Assembly: GCA_037447655.1 (NCBI GenBank)
Contig: JBBHKE010002668.1
Location: forward strand, 78,595-118,288
DNA from: Zygnema cylindricum
Taxonomy: Eukaryota; Streptophyta; Zygnematophyceae; Zygnematales; Zygnemataceae
Reading direction: 5' to 3'
DNA length: 39,694 nt
Shown: one piece after another, positions 1-9,914 of the stretch
How the letters are laid out: every line of letters begins with the position of its first letter
Numbering within the stretch: position 1 is the first letter of the stretch
Notes under the pieces: model-generated
Told to the model about the DNA's origin: nothing
What the model saw: only the letters and a program-made list of their open reading frames with translations
Database searches by the model: none
Position numbers and translations under genes: made by a program

Positions 1-60
1 AATGTAATCAAGTTTCACCAAAACAAAGTAGTCAAAGTATTTGTGTTGTATTTTAAAAAA

Positions 61-612
61 ATGTATATACCAATGTTTGTAATGTTTGTCATCCTTTGAG
101 CTGATAATGATGTTACACAACTTTCTTGGTCTTTAGACTAAGTTGGTTGATTAGAAAAACAAATAAAAAATTTATTAAAAGTAACAATGTATTCTAACAA
201 ACAAGTATTATGATTAAAAACAAGTGTTTGTAATGTTGGTCAGCCTCCGAGCTGATAGTGATGTTTATGCAACATTCTAAGTCTCAAGACTACGTTGGTT
301 GATCACAAAAAAAAAAAAAAAGTACTCAAAGTAATCAATCTACTAAAATAAACAACGAAAATTGATAAATAATAAGTGATTGGAATGTTAGTCAGCATTT
401 TAGCTGATAATGATGTTTATGCAACCATCTGGGTCTTCGACTAAGGTGCTTGATCGAAAAACAAAAAAAAGTACTTAAAGTAATCAACATATTCTAGCTA
501 TCAATAAATATAAAAGAAAATACGTGTTTGTAGTGTTAGTCAGCCATCGAGCTGATAATGATGTTGTTCCAACCATCTGAGTCTTTGGACTAAGTTGGTT
601 GAATCCTAGTTA
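61..612. repeat. Four-copy ~150-bp tandem repeat with conserved hairpins
   Basis: The GAGCTG-like core recurs at 98, 249, 401 and 549, giving spacings of 151, 152 and 148 bases. Each unit has a small hairpin (TCAGC, six-base loop, GCTGA; imperfect in unit 1) and, about 20 bases later, a longer imperfect hairpin at 118-149, 270-301, 422-452 and 570-601. In unit 4 the longer hairpin pairs 12 of 14 positions around a TTTG loop. The linkers are A-rich and diverged while the hairpins are kept. I do not recognise the family. It could be a minisatellite, or tandem copies of a small structured RNA or of a foldback element. Confidence 0.75.
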
Positions 613-1090
613 AGTTTGATGTTTTTTTTTTTTTTCTTATTTTTTTCTTTGTTATGTTTACATTTGTTTCTTGCGTTTTTGTCATGTGATTAAGGTTGTA
701 TTGTGGTTATTTATTTTGTTTGTCTTTTTTTGTTTACTTTTTTTGTGATATTATATATTGATAAAAAAACAAATGAAAAATAGACATGGAACACCTTAAT
801 ATAAAATAAACAAAAACCATTTGTATCATGTTTAAACAAATAATGGTTGAATAATGTTAATGGTTTAATGTGTATTCTAGATTTAACATTAAAATATTTA
901 ATGCTACATGATATATTCGGTCCATTCATTCATATCGTTCATTAGATTGAGATCGAACACTCAAATCAATGTGAAACTTTTACGCTTAATCAAACCTCCT
1001 ACATGAGCGAAACGCGAATTAAACCATCCACTTGGCATCGTCATGGTCTTTACCATGGACAATGCGATAGTACAGTGCGTACCATGTACG
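613..1090. other. AT-rich stretch without recognisable gene
   Basis: Homopolymer T and A runs dominate. A short hairpin (CATGGT, CTTT, ACCATG) lies near 1043-1058. The one ORF here on the minus strand is low complexity and AT-driven. Nothing else is supported. Confidence 0.6.
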
Positions 1091-1094
1091 AAAA

Positions 1095-1160
1095 TCGTAT
1101 GTGACGCCAATACTGAAATAACGGTACACCGCGAATCGTAATTATAGTAAAGAAAAAATT
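1095..1160. repeat. Short dispersed repeat arm related to 1770-1952
   Basis: GCGAATCGTAATTA here reappears inverted near 1786-1800, and GACGCCAATACTGAAATAACGGTAC reappears in direct orientation, diverged, near 1924-1952. The two matches suggest a rearranged foldback-type element, but the arms are short and the boundaries cannot be fixed. Confidence 0.35.
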
Positions 1161-1807
1161 AGAGCAAAAAAACAAAAAAAAAACAATTAGAGTTGTAAAC
1201 GCTAATTATTGTGATAAAACCTTTTCACTGAGGAAATTTATTCTACTTTATTTAAGTACTCTATACTAGCTTATTTCGGCAATAATTATCCGTGCTATAA
1301 TTATAAACACTAAATTATTTAGACATACGAAAATTGTCAGCCCGTATATTTTGACGTCATTATGACGTTAGTACTATTTGTCTCATAGATATATACTATT
1401 TGTCTCAACTCATACTGTTGTCGTTTAACTATAAAATTTGCACATGTAAATTCATGTAAATGTTCACACAGGCGAGAATGTTGTCGACGGACGGAGATAT
1501 GCGAACGGGTTTTTTTCGATGCGATTTATTTTTTTAGTTTAGTGCAATTTCACATGCGAGCGTGATTCTATTAAATTATTATTTGTACCTTTTTACTTAT
1601 AAAATTACAATTTTGCACAGTCAAACGTTGTCCGTACTCCACATTATTTAAAACAAACCTACACTAGGATTTTTTACGCTAATTAGACTTTACCTTAAAT
1701 AGTATAATGAAAAAATTCGAATCATTTACTCTATTTAACGTGATAAAGTAGAAATTTAAGGCGACCAAATTAGCATTATTTACTCTAATTACGATTCGCT
1801 GTGTAGT
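1161..1807. other. AT-rich stretch, no gene seen
   Basis: No convincing coding frame. CTCTA/TTTACTCTA-like words recur. The segment lies between the two arms of the short repeat described at 1095-1160 and may be the interior of an unidentified small element. Confidence 0.4.
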
Positions 1808-2190
1808 GTACGGATATTGAGAACACGACAACGTGGCGTGATGTGACGAGATCGCACGCGCCATAATTAAAAGTGCGATACTGTACGTTACTGTACCGGT
1901 ATTGATAGCACGACACATCATACGTCACGCCAACACTGAAATAACAGTAGTGTACGGAAATTGAGAACACGACAACGTGGCGTGATGTGACGGGATCGCA
2001 CGCGCAAAAATTTAAAGTTCGATACTGTACGTTACTTCACCGGTATTGATAACACGACATTTTGGCGTGTACGGATATTGACAAAACGACAAATTGGCGT
2101 GATGTACCGAATCGCAAGCGAAAAAATTTAGCGTACGATACTGTACGTTACTCAACACGTATTGATAACACGACATTTTGGCGTGACGTC
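1808..2190. repeat. Nested repeat array: six TATTGAtAACACGAC boxes
   Basis: A box of the form TATTGATAACACGAC followed by a GGCGTGA-like word recurs at 1815, 1900, 1959, 2044, 2076 and 2160. Spacings are 85, 59, 85, 32 and 84 bases. The longer unit starting GTACGG recurs at 1808, 1952 and 2069. Shared internal words include GATCGCACGCG and GATACTGTACGTTAC. A 110-aa plus-strand ORF over the end of the array is judged accidental. Confidence 0.7.
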
Positions 2191-3012
2191 GATTTTGTCT
2201 GGACTTTTATCATACCACTACAACCACGTGAAATACAACAAATAGGATTGTACCACGTGTCTCTTTCCTTTGTCACCAAAGACGCCATCCTAACTCAAAA
2301 CCCTCAACGGCTCAAGATCTTACACAAAAAACATCGACGGTCAATTCTCGTTGTCACCAGAGACGAAGGCGACTACAACGCTTTTCCCTTTTAGAAAAAA
2401 GGCAAAGCAAAAATCAAATCGTTACATTAGATCATGACGGATGTAGACGTGGGTGTAATTTGTGACGGTTTGTAGACGACTTCAAAACTCGCGACAATTG
2501 ATGACGTTTACCAACCAGCGACGTTTGTAGACGTCTAGCTACTTCTGACATTGTAGATGTTTAGGGTTTGTGACATTTTGACGTCACGCTCACTTATGAT
2601 AGCATCGACGTTACTGAATCTAAAACATTCCGCCATGGTTTCCCGATTTTGTTTTATCGTCCGTTCTCACTCTACTTGCCATCAAAATAAGCTAAAAGAT
2701 AGCCAAAAGAAATGTTTTTTAGAGATCTTTCACTTGATACCTTTCTTGTCTTTTTTCATTGCAAGAATTGTGAGATATACGCGTTAGTGGGAGAGGGAGA
2801 GAGAGAGAGGCGCTTTCACGGACTTCGCTTTTGCGAAATGGCATCCGTTGGTCGAGACCCCCTCCAAGGTTACTGTACGGAAAAAAGCGCACATAAAAAA
2901 GTTTCCCAAGGCGGAAACGTCTGTGGTTTTGGTACTCCGACACAAAAATTGTCAAAAACCAGCATCGCGTGCGATATCATATGCATATTCGCCCACGTCG
3001 TGGAACTTTGTT
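2191..3012. other. Unassigned sequence with GTAGACG words and a GA tract
   Basis: Words such as TGTAGACG recur between 2430 and 2560, and a GAGA microsatellite lies near 2788-2812. Several short overlapping ORFs exist on both strands, none with a domain I recognise. Confidence 0.4.
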
Positions 3013-3038
3013 TAAAATCACCTCGCGAGGTGATTTTA
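3013..3038. repeat. Perfect 26-bp palindrome
   Basis: Two perfectly complementary 13-base arms meet at a TCGCGA centre, with no loop and A/T-rich outer ends. It could extrude as a cruciform or bind a dimeric protein. There is no gene context to choose between these. Confidence 0.85.
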
Positions 3039-3863
3039 TATAAAGTTTTAAGATGAGCCGGAAGGACGCGAAAGTGGGTCGAAACGTGCTAAACGACAAA
3101 CTGCATCGCGCTAGACGACAAACTGCAGTTAAGTTTAGTTTCAAGGTAACGCAACTTGTACAGTGGTCATTTCAATTTTTTGGTACGATTGCGTATTTTC
3201 TCGTATTTTTCCACGTTATAGAGGAAAACGACAGAAAATAACTGTAACTTTAGCACATGGGAAAGTGCCCTAACTCTGACGACGCTGCCCGAATAAATAA
3301 AAACTTTCTTTATGTCGTCGACAAGTGTTGATGTATATAACATAAATTCATAAACCTTTCAAGGTAGAATTCCATTAGGCAATCCCAATAAATGTACAGA
3401 AAATTCTACTGGCACCGTTTACTAGAAGACTATTCCATTTTGTCGGGCCATTAACAAACATTCCTAAATTAGGATTAGCGCCACGTAGGTTAGAGTCCAG
3501 ATTATAAAAATTTTAAACAAAATCTTCATATTGAAAGTCAGAACGAAATATGTGTACAACCGGAGGTAGTTAATGATTCGTTCATAAGGTTTGCGGCCAG
3601 ATTTTTGATTTTGAAAATGGAAATCAAAATTTCGAAACGGAATGGCAAAAAGACGCAGGAAACTTCGAAGGCCGTGGCAAACTTTGAAGGTCGCGACAAA
3701 CTTTGAATGTCGGTAGATGTCATACGCAGCGTGCGAAAATATTTTCGGCTCACCTGCGTCCAGCGTGGCAGGCGGCACATGGTGTGTACGACGTAGGCAC
3801 ATAACCTGTACGACGTGTAGACCTGTGATCGCTTTTTTAAAGCAGATATTTTTTTGCTTTTTC
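3039..3863. other. Unassigned sequence with short duplications
   Basis: CGACAAACTGCA occurs twice about 24 bases apart near 3092-3128, and GACAAACTTTGAA-like words are duplicated near 3680-3710. A 235-aa minus-strand ORF runs across here but shows no domain and crosses the palindromes downstream. Confidence 0.4.
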
Positions 3864-3917
3864 ACGTGTACCAATGGTACACGTCTAATATTGTACAACT
3901 CTCCTCGCGAAGAGAGT
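3864..3917. repeat. Two adjacent short palindromes
   Basis: At 3864-3884 ten-base arms ACGTGTACCA and TGGTACACGT flank one central A. At 3898-3917 a 20-base near-palindrome with one mismatched pair is again centred on TCGCGA, the same centre as the palindrome at 3013-3038. Confidence 0.8.
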
Positions 3918-3984
3918 ATCGTCACACTGGATGATGTGCGCGATTGCTTCGCGGATATGAAAAAGTGAAATATCCAACGACCAA

Positions 3985-4085
3985 GAATTACGCCTACATC
4001 ATTGGAGCTTCCCGACAGCCTTCCAGTTCCGATACGACCATGAATTACGCCTACATCATTGGAGCTTCGCGACAGCTTTCCAAAA
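3985..4085. repeat. 57-bp tandem duplication
   Basis: The sequence from GAATTACGCCTACATCATTG onward begins at 3985 and again at 4042. The copies differ at only a few bases. The following 150 bases contain no recognised feature up to the hAT target duplication. Confidence 0.8.
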
Positions 4086-4235
4086 ACGATATTTGGTCTG
4101 CCAAAAAAAAAAAAGGTACGGCGTGGTATGGAGCTGTACGAAAGCGTACGGCGTCCAGTAACAAACCACATTTTTCATCTAATGGAATTATACCCTCAGT
4201 CGTTTTTAAATTATTATGCGTGCGCTCTTCTTATA

Positions 4236-4243
4236 GTTGTTAC
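4236..4243. repeat. Left target-site duplication of hAT element
   Basis: GTTGTTAC abuts the left end of the element. Its partner GTTGTTAT abuts the right end at 7253-7260, matching at 7 of 8 bases. Eight-base duplications are characteristic of hAT transposases. Confidence 0.85.
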
Positions 4244-4453
4244 TAGAGGTAGCAAAAGTCCAAATTTTACATAACCGAAACCGACCGTTTTTTTTTTCAA
4301 AATTTGAGTAACCGACGCCCGACCGGGTTATGTCACGCTCCGAAATTGTTAACCGTTAACCGACCGTCGTTTACGAAAATAAAAGTTAGCCAAAACTGGA
4401 TTTCTCGCGACTAACCGTACGTGCTCGTTACCGAAAAAGAACAAAATTACAAC

Positions 4454-4610
4454 GCTCATTGTTATTAGCGTTAAGCATCTATTATTGTTAATTAAAAATT
4501 ATAATTTATAACACTATTTAATCCGAGGAGACGTGGTAGGTTGTAATCCACGTCTTTAAATAGTAAATACTATAAATAGTCGCGACTTATTAACACTAAT
4601 AACAATGAGC
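4454..4610. repeat. Nested palindrome inside the hAT left subterminal region
   Basis: Outer arms at 4454-4475 (starting GCTCATTGTTATTAG) and 4586-4610 pair with few mismatches. Inside them ACTATTTAA/TTAAATAGT (4513-4521 and 4556-4564) and AGACGTGG/CCACGTCT (4529-4536 and 4548-4555) pair perfectly. Together they could form a long cruciform. Just after it, TGCGTGTAACTCTTA and TTTAAACTCTTATATTAATG words repeat (4630-4735). Confidence 0.75.
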
Positions 4611-5219
4611 AATATAGTGGTACTTCTCCCTTTGCGTGTAACTCTTAGTCTTAATCATTATAACTTTGCGTGTAACTCTTATATTAATGTTTAAACTCTT
4701 ATGTTCATGTTTAAACTCTTATATTAATGTTTTTTCTCTCGTAAATCTAAATTATGCGCTACATGTTTTGGACGGTTTTTCTTTCGACTACGATACTATG
4801 TTATGAATTATGCAAAAAGGTAAAGTTTTTATTATGTATGCTAAAAAAAAATCTTAGTTTTTCACATGGAAAATCAATTAGCAAAAAACACATTGTGATA
4901 GGCAAAAAAAACAAAAATTATTTTGTAGTATCAAATATAGAAATAAACAAATAACAACCTCGTTCTATTTTCGACCCTATTATACAAATTCTCAACCTCA
5001 AACTTAAAAATTACACAAAATCTATAAATCTAAATTTGGTATATATACGACGCTTTGGTAATTTGATAAAAACAAGCAATCCAGTTAAAAAAAAAAGCAA
5101 AATAACACTAGAAAAATTGTGAAATACAACAAAAATTTCAAAGGAATAAAAAACAATATAACTAATACTAAAAAAACTAACAATAATTAGAAACAAAACA
5201 AAATAAAAAATATGCATTT

Positions 5220-6540
5220 AAAAGATCTCGGTTGGATCTAACACACAAAAGATCACTAACAATTGAGCTCCTCTTATTTGTTATCGTGTTCACGGCATCC
5301 AAAAAATTCCATTCGGACCTGGAGCTAGAATCCTGAATAGTTATAATAGATTTAGTAACACCGGCCAGAATAGGATATCCTCCATCTTTCGCACGTACAT
5401 TTGATTGTTTTTTCCATCATTGAAGTATGTTAAAGCTAATCTTTCGTCGTTGGTTAATTTTAAATCAAAATAACGTTTCATTTCGTCTTTAACGAGCATT
5501 TTTTTGTCGGTGGTAATATTACCTCGTTTTTGTCATTGCTCTAACCAAAACAATTGTGGAAACTGTCTTTACTTTGCGATGTTTTTTATTTTTTTGTGAT
5601 ACGTTGAGGACTGCCGAAATCAACGTCATCACCGAGGTCGTTTGCGAGTTCTCAAAATTTGACCCTTGCGCTTTCAATTTCGGTTTCCGATACCCTAATT
5701 ATTTCAAGCTTTTGTTTTGACCGGGGATATAAGATAGCCGCTACAATATGATACTCATGAAGGCCCCACTTCGGTAGTGCAAATTTCACAAAAGTTGTTT
5801 CAATTTTTGCAAGTTTGGGGAATCGGCGAGGCATTCGTTTTCACTGTCATTGTAAGATGTTTTTCTTATCTTTAAGTGGTTATGGAGCGACGATAGTTCA
5901 AACAAAACCAAATGTAAAGTTGGTTCTTTGATTTTTTCCTAACTTTAGGGTCGCTTCTTGAAACCTTTCCAAAAATCGTATAAGTTCGGTGAGGTGAGTC
6001 TTTTCGATACAAGCAAAAAGTATCATTTATTTTTTACATGAGCGATTGGTCATATCTCATTAAATGCATCGTAAATAATCTTAAGCATTCGGAGCAAGGT
6101 TTTCTTGTTTTAGAGTGTTTTTCAAAGATTTTGTAAATTAATTTGTTTAAAAAACGTGACCAATGATTTACACGCGTCAATTAGATAAAAAAAGTCAGAA
6201 ACTTCCACATCATATTTGCCTTTTTTTAAAGTTCCGCTCTTATTCAAGATGGTTATCACAATTGTAGCAATTTTATGGTCCGTGCAAGGTATCCAAGTAA
6301 ACATACTTGGTAGACTTTCAGCCGCACACATGTTAAAGCCACTATTAGTCACGACCAAATCTAAACATGTCTGAGTGTTAATTGTTTAAGTACCATTTGT
6401 TTAAGTACCATTTGCTGACTTGTATTGATAAACTATGAAACATGTATTACAAGCCACAAAACCTGCCCCCTTTACCATGTATTTGTTAGATGTTTTAACT
6501 TCATAAACATGTTCTAAAATTTTCCAACAATTAGAAGTGT
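5220..6540 (-). pseudogene. Decayed BED-type hAT transposase
   Basis: Read on the minus strand, an ACNTC Cys pair near 6440-6456, within a stretch resembling a BED zinc finger, marks the N-terminal part. Next comes VVTNSGFNM, close to the hAT motif VTDN(G/A)xNM but with the catalytic-region Asp replaced. WIPC and HK follow, at the place of the conserved C..H motif, then LVTFFKQINLQ. A segment at 5652-5760 contains AAILYPRSK, equivalent to AA.LDPRFK. At 5222-5345 comes a hATC-dimerisation-like segment with SSRSEWNFLDAVNTI, NKRSS and SNRDLL. Stops and frame changes separate the blocks. Identification as hAT is firm because terminal repeats, target duplication and protein blocks agree. The exact start is not determinable. 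Confidence 0.8.
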
Positions 6541-7252
6541 CCCAACATTCTTTCACTAGGTGATATCGAGCAATTTCACTATTTTTTTATTTTCGAAGTT
6601 CGTTATGGATTGTAGTTTAAAAGGAAGCGACGATGTTTTTCTCTATTTTAGTGTATCACTAAGTTTTGTTTGAATTGTGGTCGAGTTTCTCTAACTTAAA
6701 TAACAATTCAATTTATCAATTTATTGTTTGAAACATGTGAGTAAGCCAATAATTAGGATTTGTCGTGGGAAATTGACATAATAAATATATTTTCACTGAT
6801 TTATTAACCAATAATTACTACATGTTGCATGACATTAACATAATAATATGATATATTTCTGGAAGCACGGTATAAGATACATACATAATTAGAACTTTGC
6901 AATATGTACGACGTATGAATAAGCTAATAATTACGATTTGTCGCGTTCCCTAAGTTTTGCGAAATGAATAGTGTTACTACCGTGTCAGATTTGCAACGTT
7001 GATCATAATATCACGTACTTCCATGATACCAAAGACTACAAAGTACAATAATGTTGGATTGTATGGACAATATAAAATTTCCCTTTTTTTTTGGTTTTTT
7101 TGTTAACCGACCATAACCAATTTTTTTTCTGGTGAATCAACCGCCCGTAACCGCTCGGCCCTCAAAATTTGGCAACGGAATCCGTTTCATATCCAGCGAG
7201 GGCGGTCGGTTAACGTTTGGTCACGGTTTCGGTTGACTGTTTGCGACCTCTG

Positions 7253-7260
7253 GTTGTTAT
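7253..7260. repeat. Right target-site duplication of hAT element
   Basis: GTTGTTAT pairs with GTTGTTAC at 4236-4243. The next base begins a truncated copy of another hAT-like family. Confidence 0.85.
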
Positions 7261-7420
7261 TGAATGTTGGGTATCGGGTAAAATCATTCCACGATAATTT
7301 CGATATTTAATATATCGATTATCGATCGGTCAGACTTCTCAATATATATTATACTGGTCTATATGGATATATTGGTCTCGGAGCAACATATCAAGAACCT
7401 TGACACTTCGATAACCAATA
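7261..7420 (-). mobile_element. Truncated copy of the TAGTGTTGGGTATCG hAT-like family
   Basis: The start GAATGTTGGGTATCGGGTAAA matches the reverse complement of the right end of the complete copy at 8503-9350. The homology continues through cgatatt-rich sequence to TTGGTCTCGG near 7371-7380. The opposite end is missing. It abuts the target duplication of the larger hAT element. Confidence 0.7.
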
Positions 7421-8494
7421 ACTGATAAATTTCTTGTTGGTACATAACATTACTATTTAGAGTAAATTGGTAAAGTTAATTTTGTTTATATTATTTCATT
7501 CACAATAACCTAAGTAAACTAAACAATGAAATCCCTAAGGATATCTTTATTGTTTTAAGTAAACGACTTGTATGTTTTTTATGCGGTTAGAATTGAAATT
7601 TGGGCTGCAAATTGTGCATGTTTGTGTTTATTATTGTACCACATGACTTTGTAATTGCTACAACATGTAAAGGACTAACGGGGTATTGTAACTTGAAATG
7701 AAGGTGAATGGTGTACTTAACGTTTATTAATGTTGCATTCTACACTCATAGGTTACCATTAAAATTCCCTATCATAATAGTGGTTATTAGTATATATTTA
7801 TACAAACTGGTGCAACAACATGTTTCAATGCCGAAACTACATATATTTAATATAATAATTCATAATAAAACGCATGAATTCGTATTGATTGTATGTGAGT
7901 ACTTAACCTAAAACTTCATTGTGAATAATGATAGTAGTAAGTATTTATACGATAATGGTCTTGTTTAAATGAAGTAATTAATATTCACTTCTTAATTTAG
8001 ATTCTAGAGAGAAGACAGAGAGAGAGTCACCATGGCTGCCTTAATAGTCAGAAAGTAACAAGGAGACATGGCTGCCCCAATAGTTAGAAAGTAACAAGGA
8101 GACAAGCAGAACAGACTGATAGATCAATATCGAACCACATACGTGTATCGTTTTGTTAACACCTTAGTGGACAAGGCATAGACTACATTTCTATATCATA
8201 GTTCAAATGCGGTACAAGGCAACATCATGAGTTAGGCAACGTCACTTTCACTTAAACGGACCAAATTGACGAAACGACACATATAGACTACGGCGCTAGC
8301 GGACGCGAATCTAACCGTATAAAATACATGATCGGACGGACGTCGTCGCCGCCGCCAAACCCGAGTGAATTTTTGGCGGCTTTCGAACATAGCGGCACAC
8401 TTTTGCCACGTGGAGTCACATCATTGGACGCCGGAAAAGATGGGGTGAAGAACGATGACACCTAAGTTATCTAAAAAAAAAATTAATAAACATA
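7421..8494. other. AT-rich sequence with a 36-bp tandem duplication
   Basis: CATGGCTGCC followed by A/G-rich sequence occurs at 8031 and again at 8067 (period 36, few differences), preceded by an AGAGAGAG run. Short ORFs are present but none is recognisable. 8280-8460 is more GC-rich, without a coding signal I can name. Confidence 0.5.
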
Positions 8495-8502
8495 CTAATT
8501 GT

Positions 8503-9350
8503 TAGTGTTGGGTATCGAGGACCGTTTGCTGATATTCGATATATATCGAATTTCAAGTACCCGATAATCGATATATCGCTTCGATATACCGAATTTCAAA
8601 TTATCGCGATATATCGCCAATATATCGCCAATACATCGTATCGTCAATATATCGAAGCTTAAAAAAAAAAAAAAAAAAACCAAAGGTTTTCAAAGTCTCG
8701 TGACTTCGGACAAAGTGATTGTAAAATCTTTGCCGGTAAGAAATACGGTTTTTTCCTCAAAGTCAGCAGAGTGAAGGAGATCTCTGAGGTACATTGACAA
8801 GGTACACTTGTGAAGTACACGTACGTCTTACGCGGGTATGATTTTCTAGACGAAAAAGGTCGGTTTCCAAATATTTGATGATTTTTGAGATTTGGTAGTC
8901 AGCTTACGTGGAACCACTCATATCAGAACATGTATGTAAAACTTTTTGACAAAAGATACGCGATGTACCCGAGGCCTCTGTAATAATTAAATTTTGTTCT
9001 CCGTACTATTACAGTGACCTCCTCGCGTAACCATACCCCCAATAATTAATCATTACAATTTTTGAATTAGTATTTTTTTGTAGGTTAGATTTTGCGGCGT
9101 CTACCTTGAAGTCACGGAACGAAAATCACGGCGTACGTGGCGTATTAGACAATTTGACTTTTTTTGCTAAAATAACATATTATATAAAAAAATAAAAATA
9201 AAAAATTTAAAAAATTCTATACATAGCGATATATATCGCGATTATTTATGTTGGTCTCGGTACGATATATCGAGGATCCTGCTCGATCGATATTCGATAT
9301 ATCGAATATCGAGATTATCGCGATATGAATTTACCCGATACCCAACACTA
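8503..9350. mobile_element. Complete non-autonomous hAT-like element, 848 bp
   Basis: The ends are perfect inverted repeats: TAGTGTTGGGTATCG on the left and CGATACCCAACACTA on the right. They are flanked by an identical 8-bp duplication, CTAATTGT, at 8495-8502 and 9351-9358. Both subterminal regions are crowded with ATCGATAT/CGATATATCG words that are self-complementary. No transposase ORF is present, so movement would depend on a transposase supplied elsewhere. The perfect duplication suggests a more recent insertion than the larger hAT at 4244-7252. Confidence 0.9.
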
Positions 9351-9358
9351 CTAATTGT

Positions 9359-9914
9359 ACTAAAAAATTTAAACTTTTAAAATCAGACTTACCTAAAATT
9401 ATTCTTAGAGTCTTTAAAAAATATTTTTAATACTTTAGTTTGTAGAGACGAAAAATTTAACAATTTTTTTTGCAAAAAAAAATATATATATATTTTGTAG
9501 TTTTAGGTGAAATAGTAAAAAATTGAAAACATCAAAAAAATCTAATTGATTTTATCTTAGATTTAAGATATAAAATATAAATTTTAAGAAATAAAACATT
9601 TTATACATAGTATAACATTATAAACTTAAAAAATAATCTAAACCAAAAAAATAATATAAATAATTGTATTTGAGATTTAAAGTATAAAAATATAAATTAT
9701 GAAAAAGTAAAATATGTTATACATATTATAACATTACAAACAAAATAATTAGGACAAAACATAGAAATTATTCCAAATCTCCAAAATTTCATTTCTTTGT
9801 ATTTTTTTTAAGATTTAGATTATTTTTACTTTATTTTTGTTTTGTTTTTTTTTTTCCACTTTCATTCATTCTTTATTATTATTTTTTTCTCCTTTGTTTA
9901 ATAAATTAATTAGA
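9359..9914. repeat. AT-rich region with ~118-bp imperfect duplication
   Basis: A block ending TTATACATAGTATAACATTA (about 9556-9625) recurs as TTATACATATTATAACATTA (about 9670-9745). The remainder is A/T homopolymer sequence without a gene. Confidence 0.55.

Larger units (their letters stand above)
4244..7252. mobile_element. hAT-superfamily DNA transposon, defective, 3009 bp
   Basis: The left end begins TAGAGGTAGCAAA and the right end, read inward on the minus strand, begins CAGAGGTCGCAAA. This is the terminal inverted repeat form usual for hAT elements, and both ends are flanked by an 8-bp target duplication. Subterminal AACCGACCG words occur on the left (for example 4355-4366) and inverted on the right (7202-7215). 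The minus strand holds a decayed transposase reading from about 6540 to 5220. The element is autonomous in structure but dead: the transposase has several stops and frame changes. The rest of the interior is AT-rich with no other gene. Confidence 0.88.

Noticed and set aside
61-612. C/D-box snoRNA cluster
   Set aside because: CTGA followed by ATGATG-like words appears in the units, but a second conserved CTGA box is present only in unit 4 and the box order is not standard.
61-612. CRISPR-like array
   Set aside because: The repeats are long and diverged with no unique spacers, and the genome is eukaryotic.
2062-2394. 110-aa plus-strand ORF
   Set aside because: Its first half is translated from the six-box repeat array.
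3464-4171. 235-aa minus-strand ORF
   Set aside because: It crosses a tandem duplication and several palindromes, has no recognisable domain and no gene-like surroundings.
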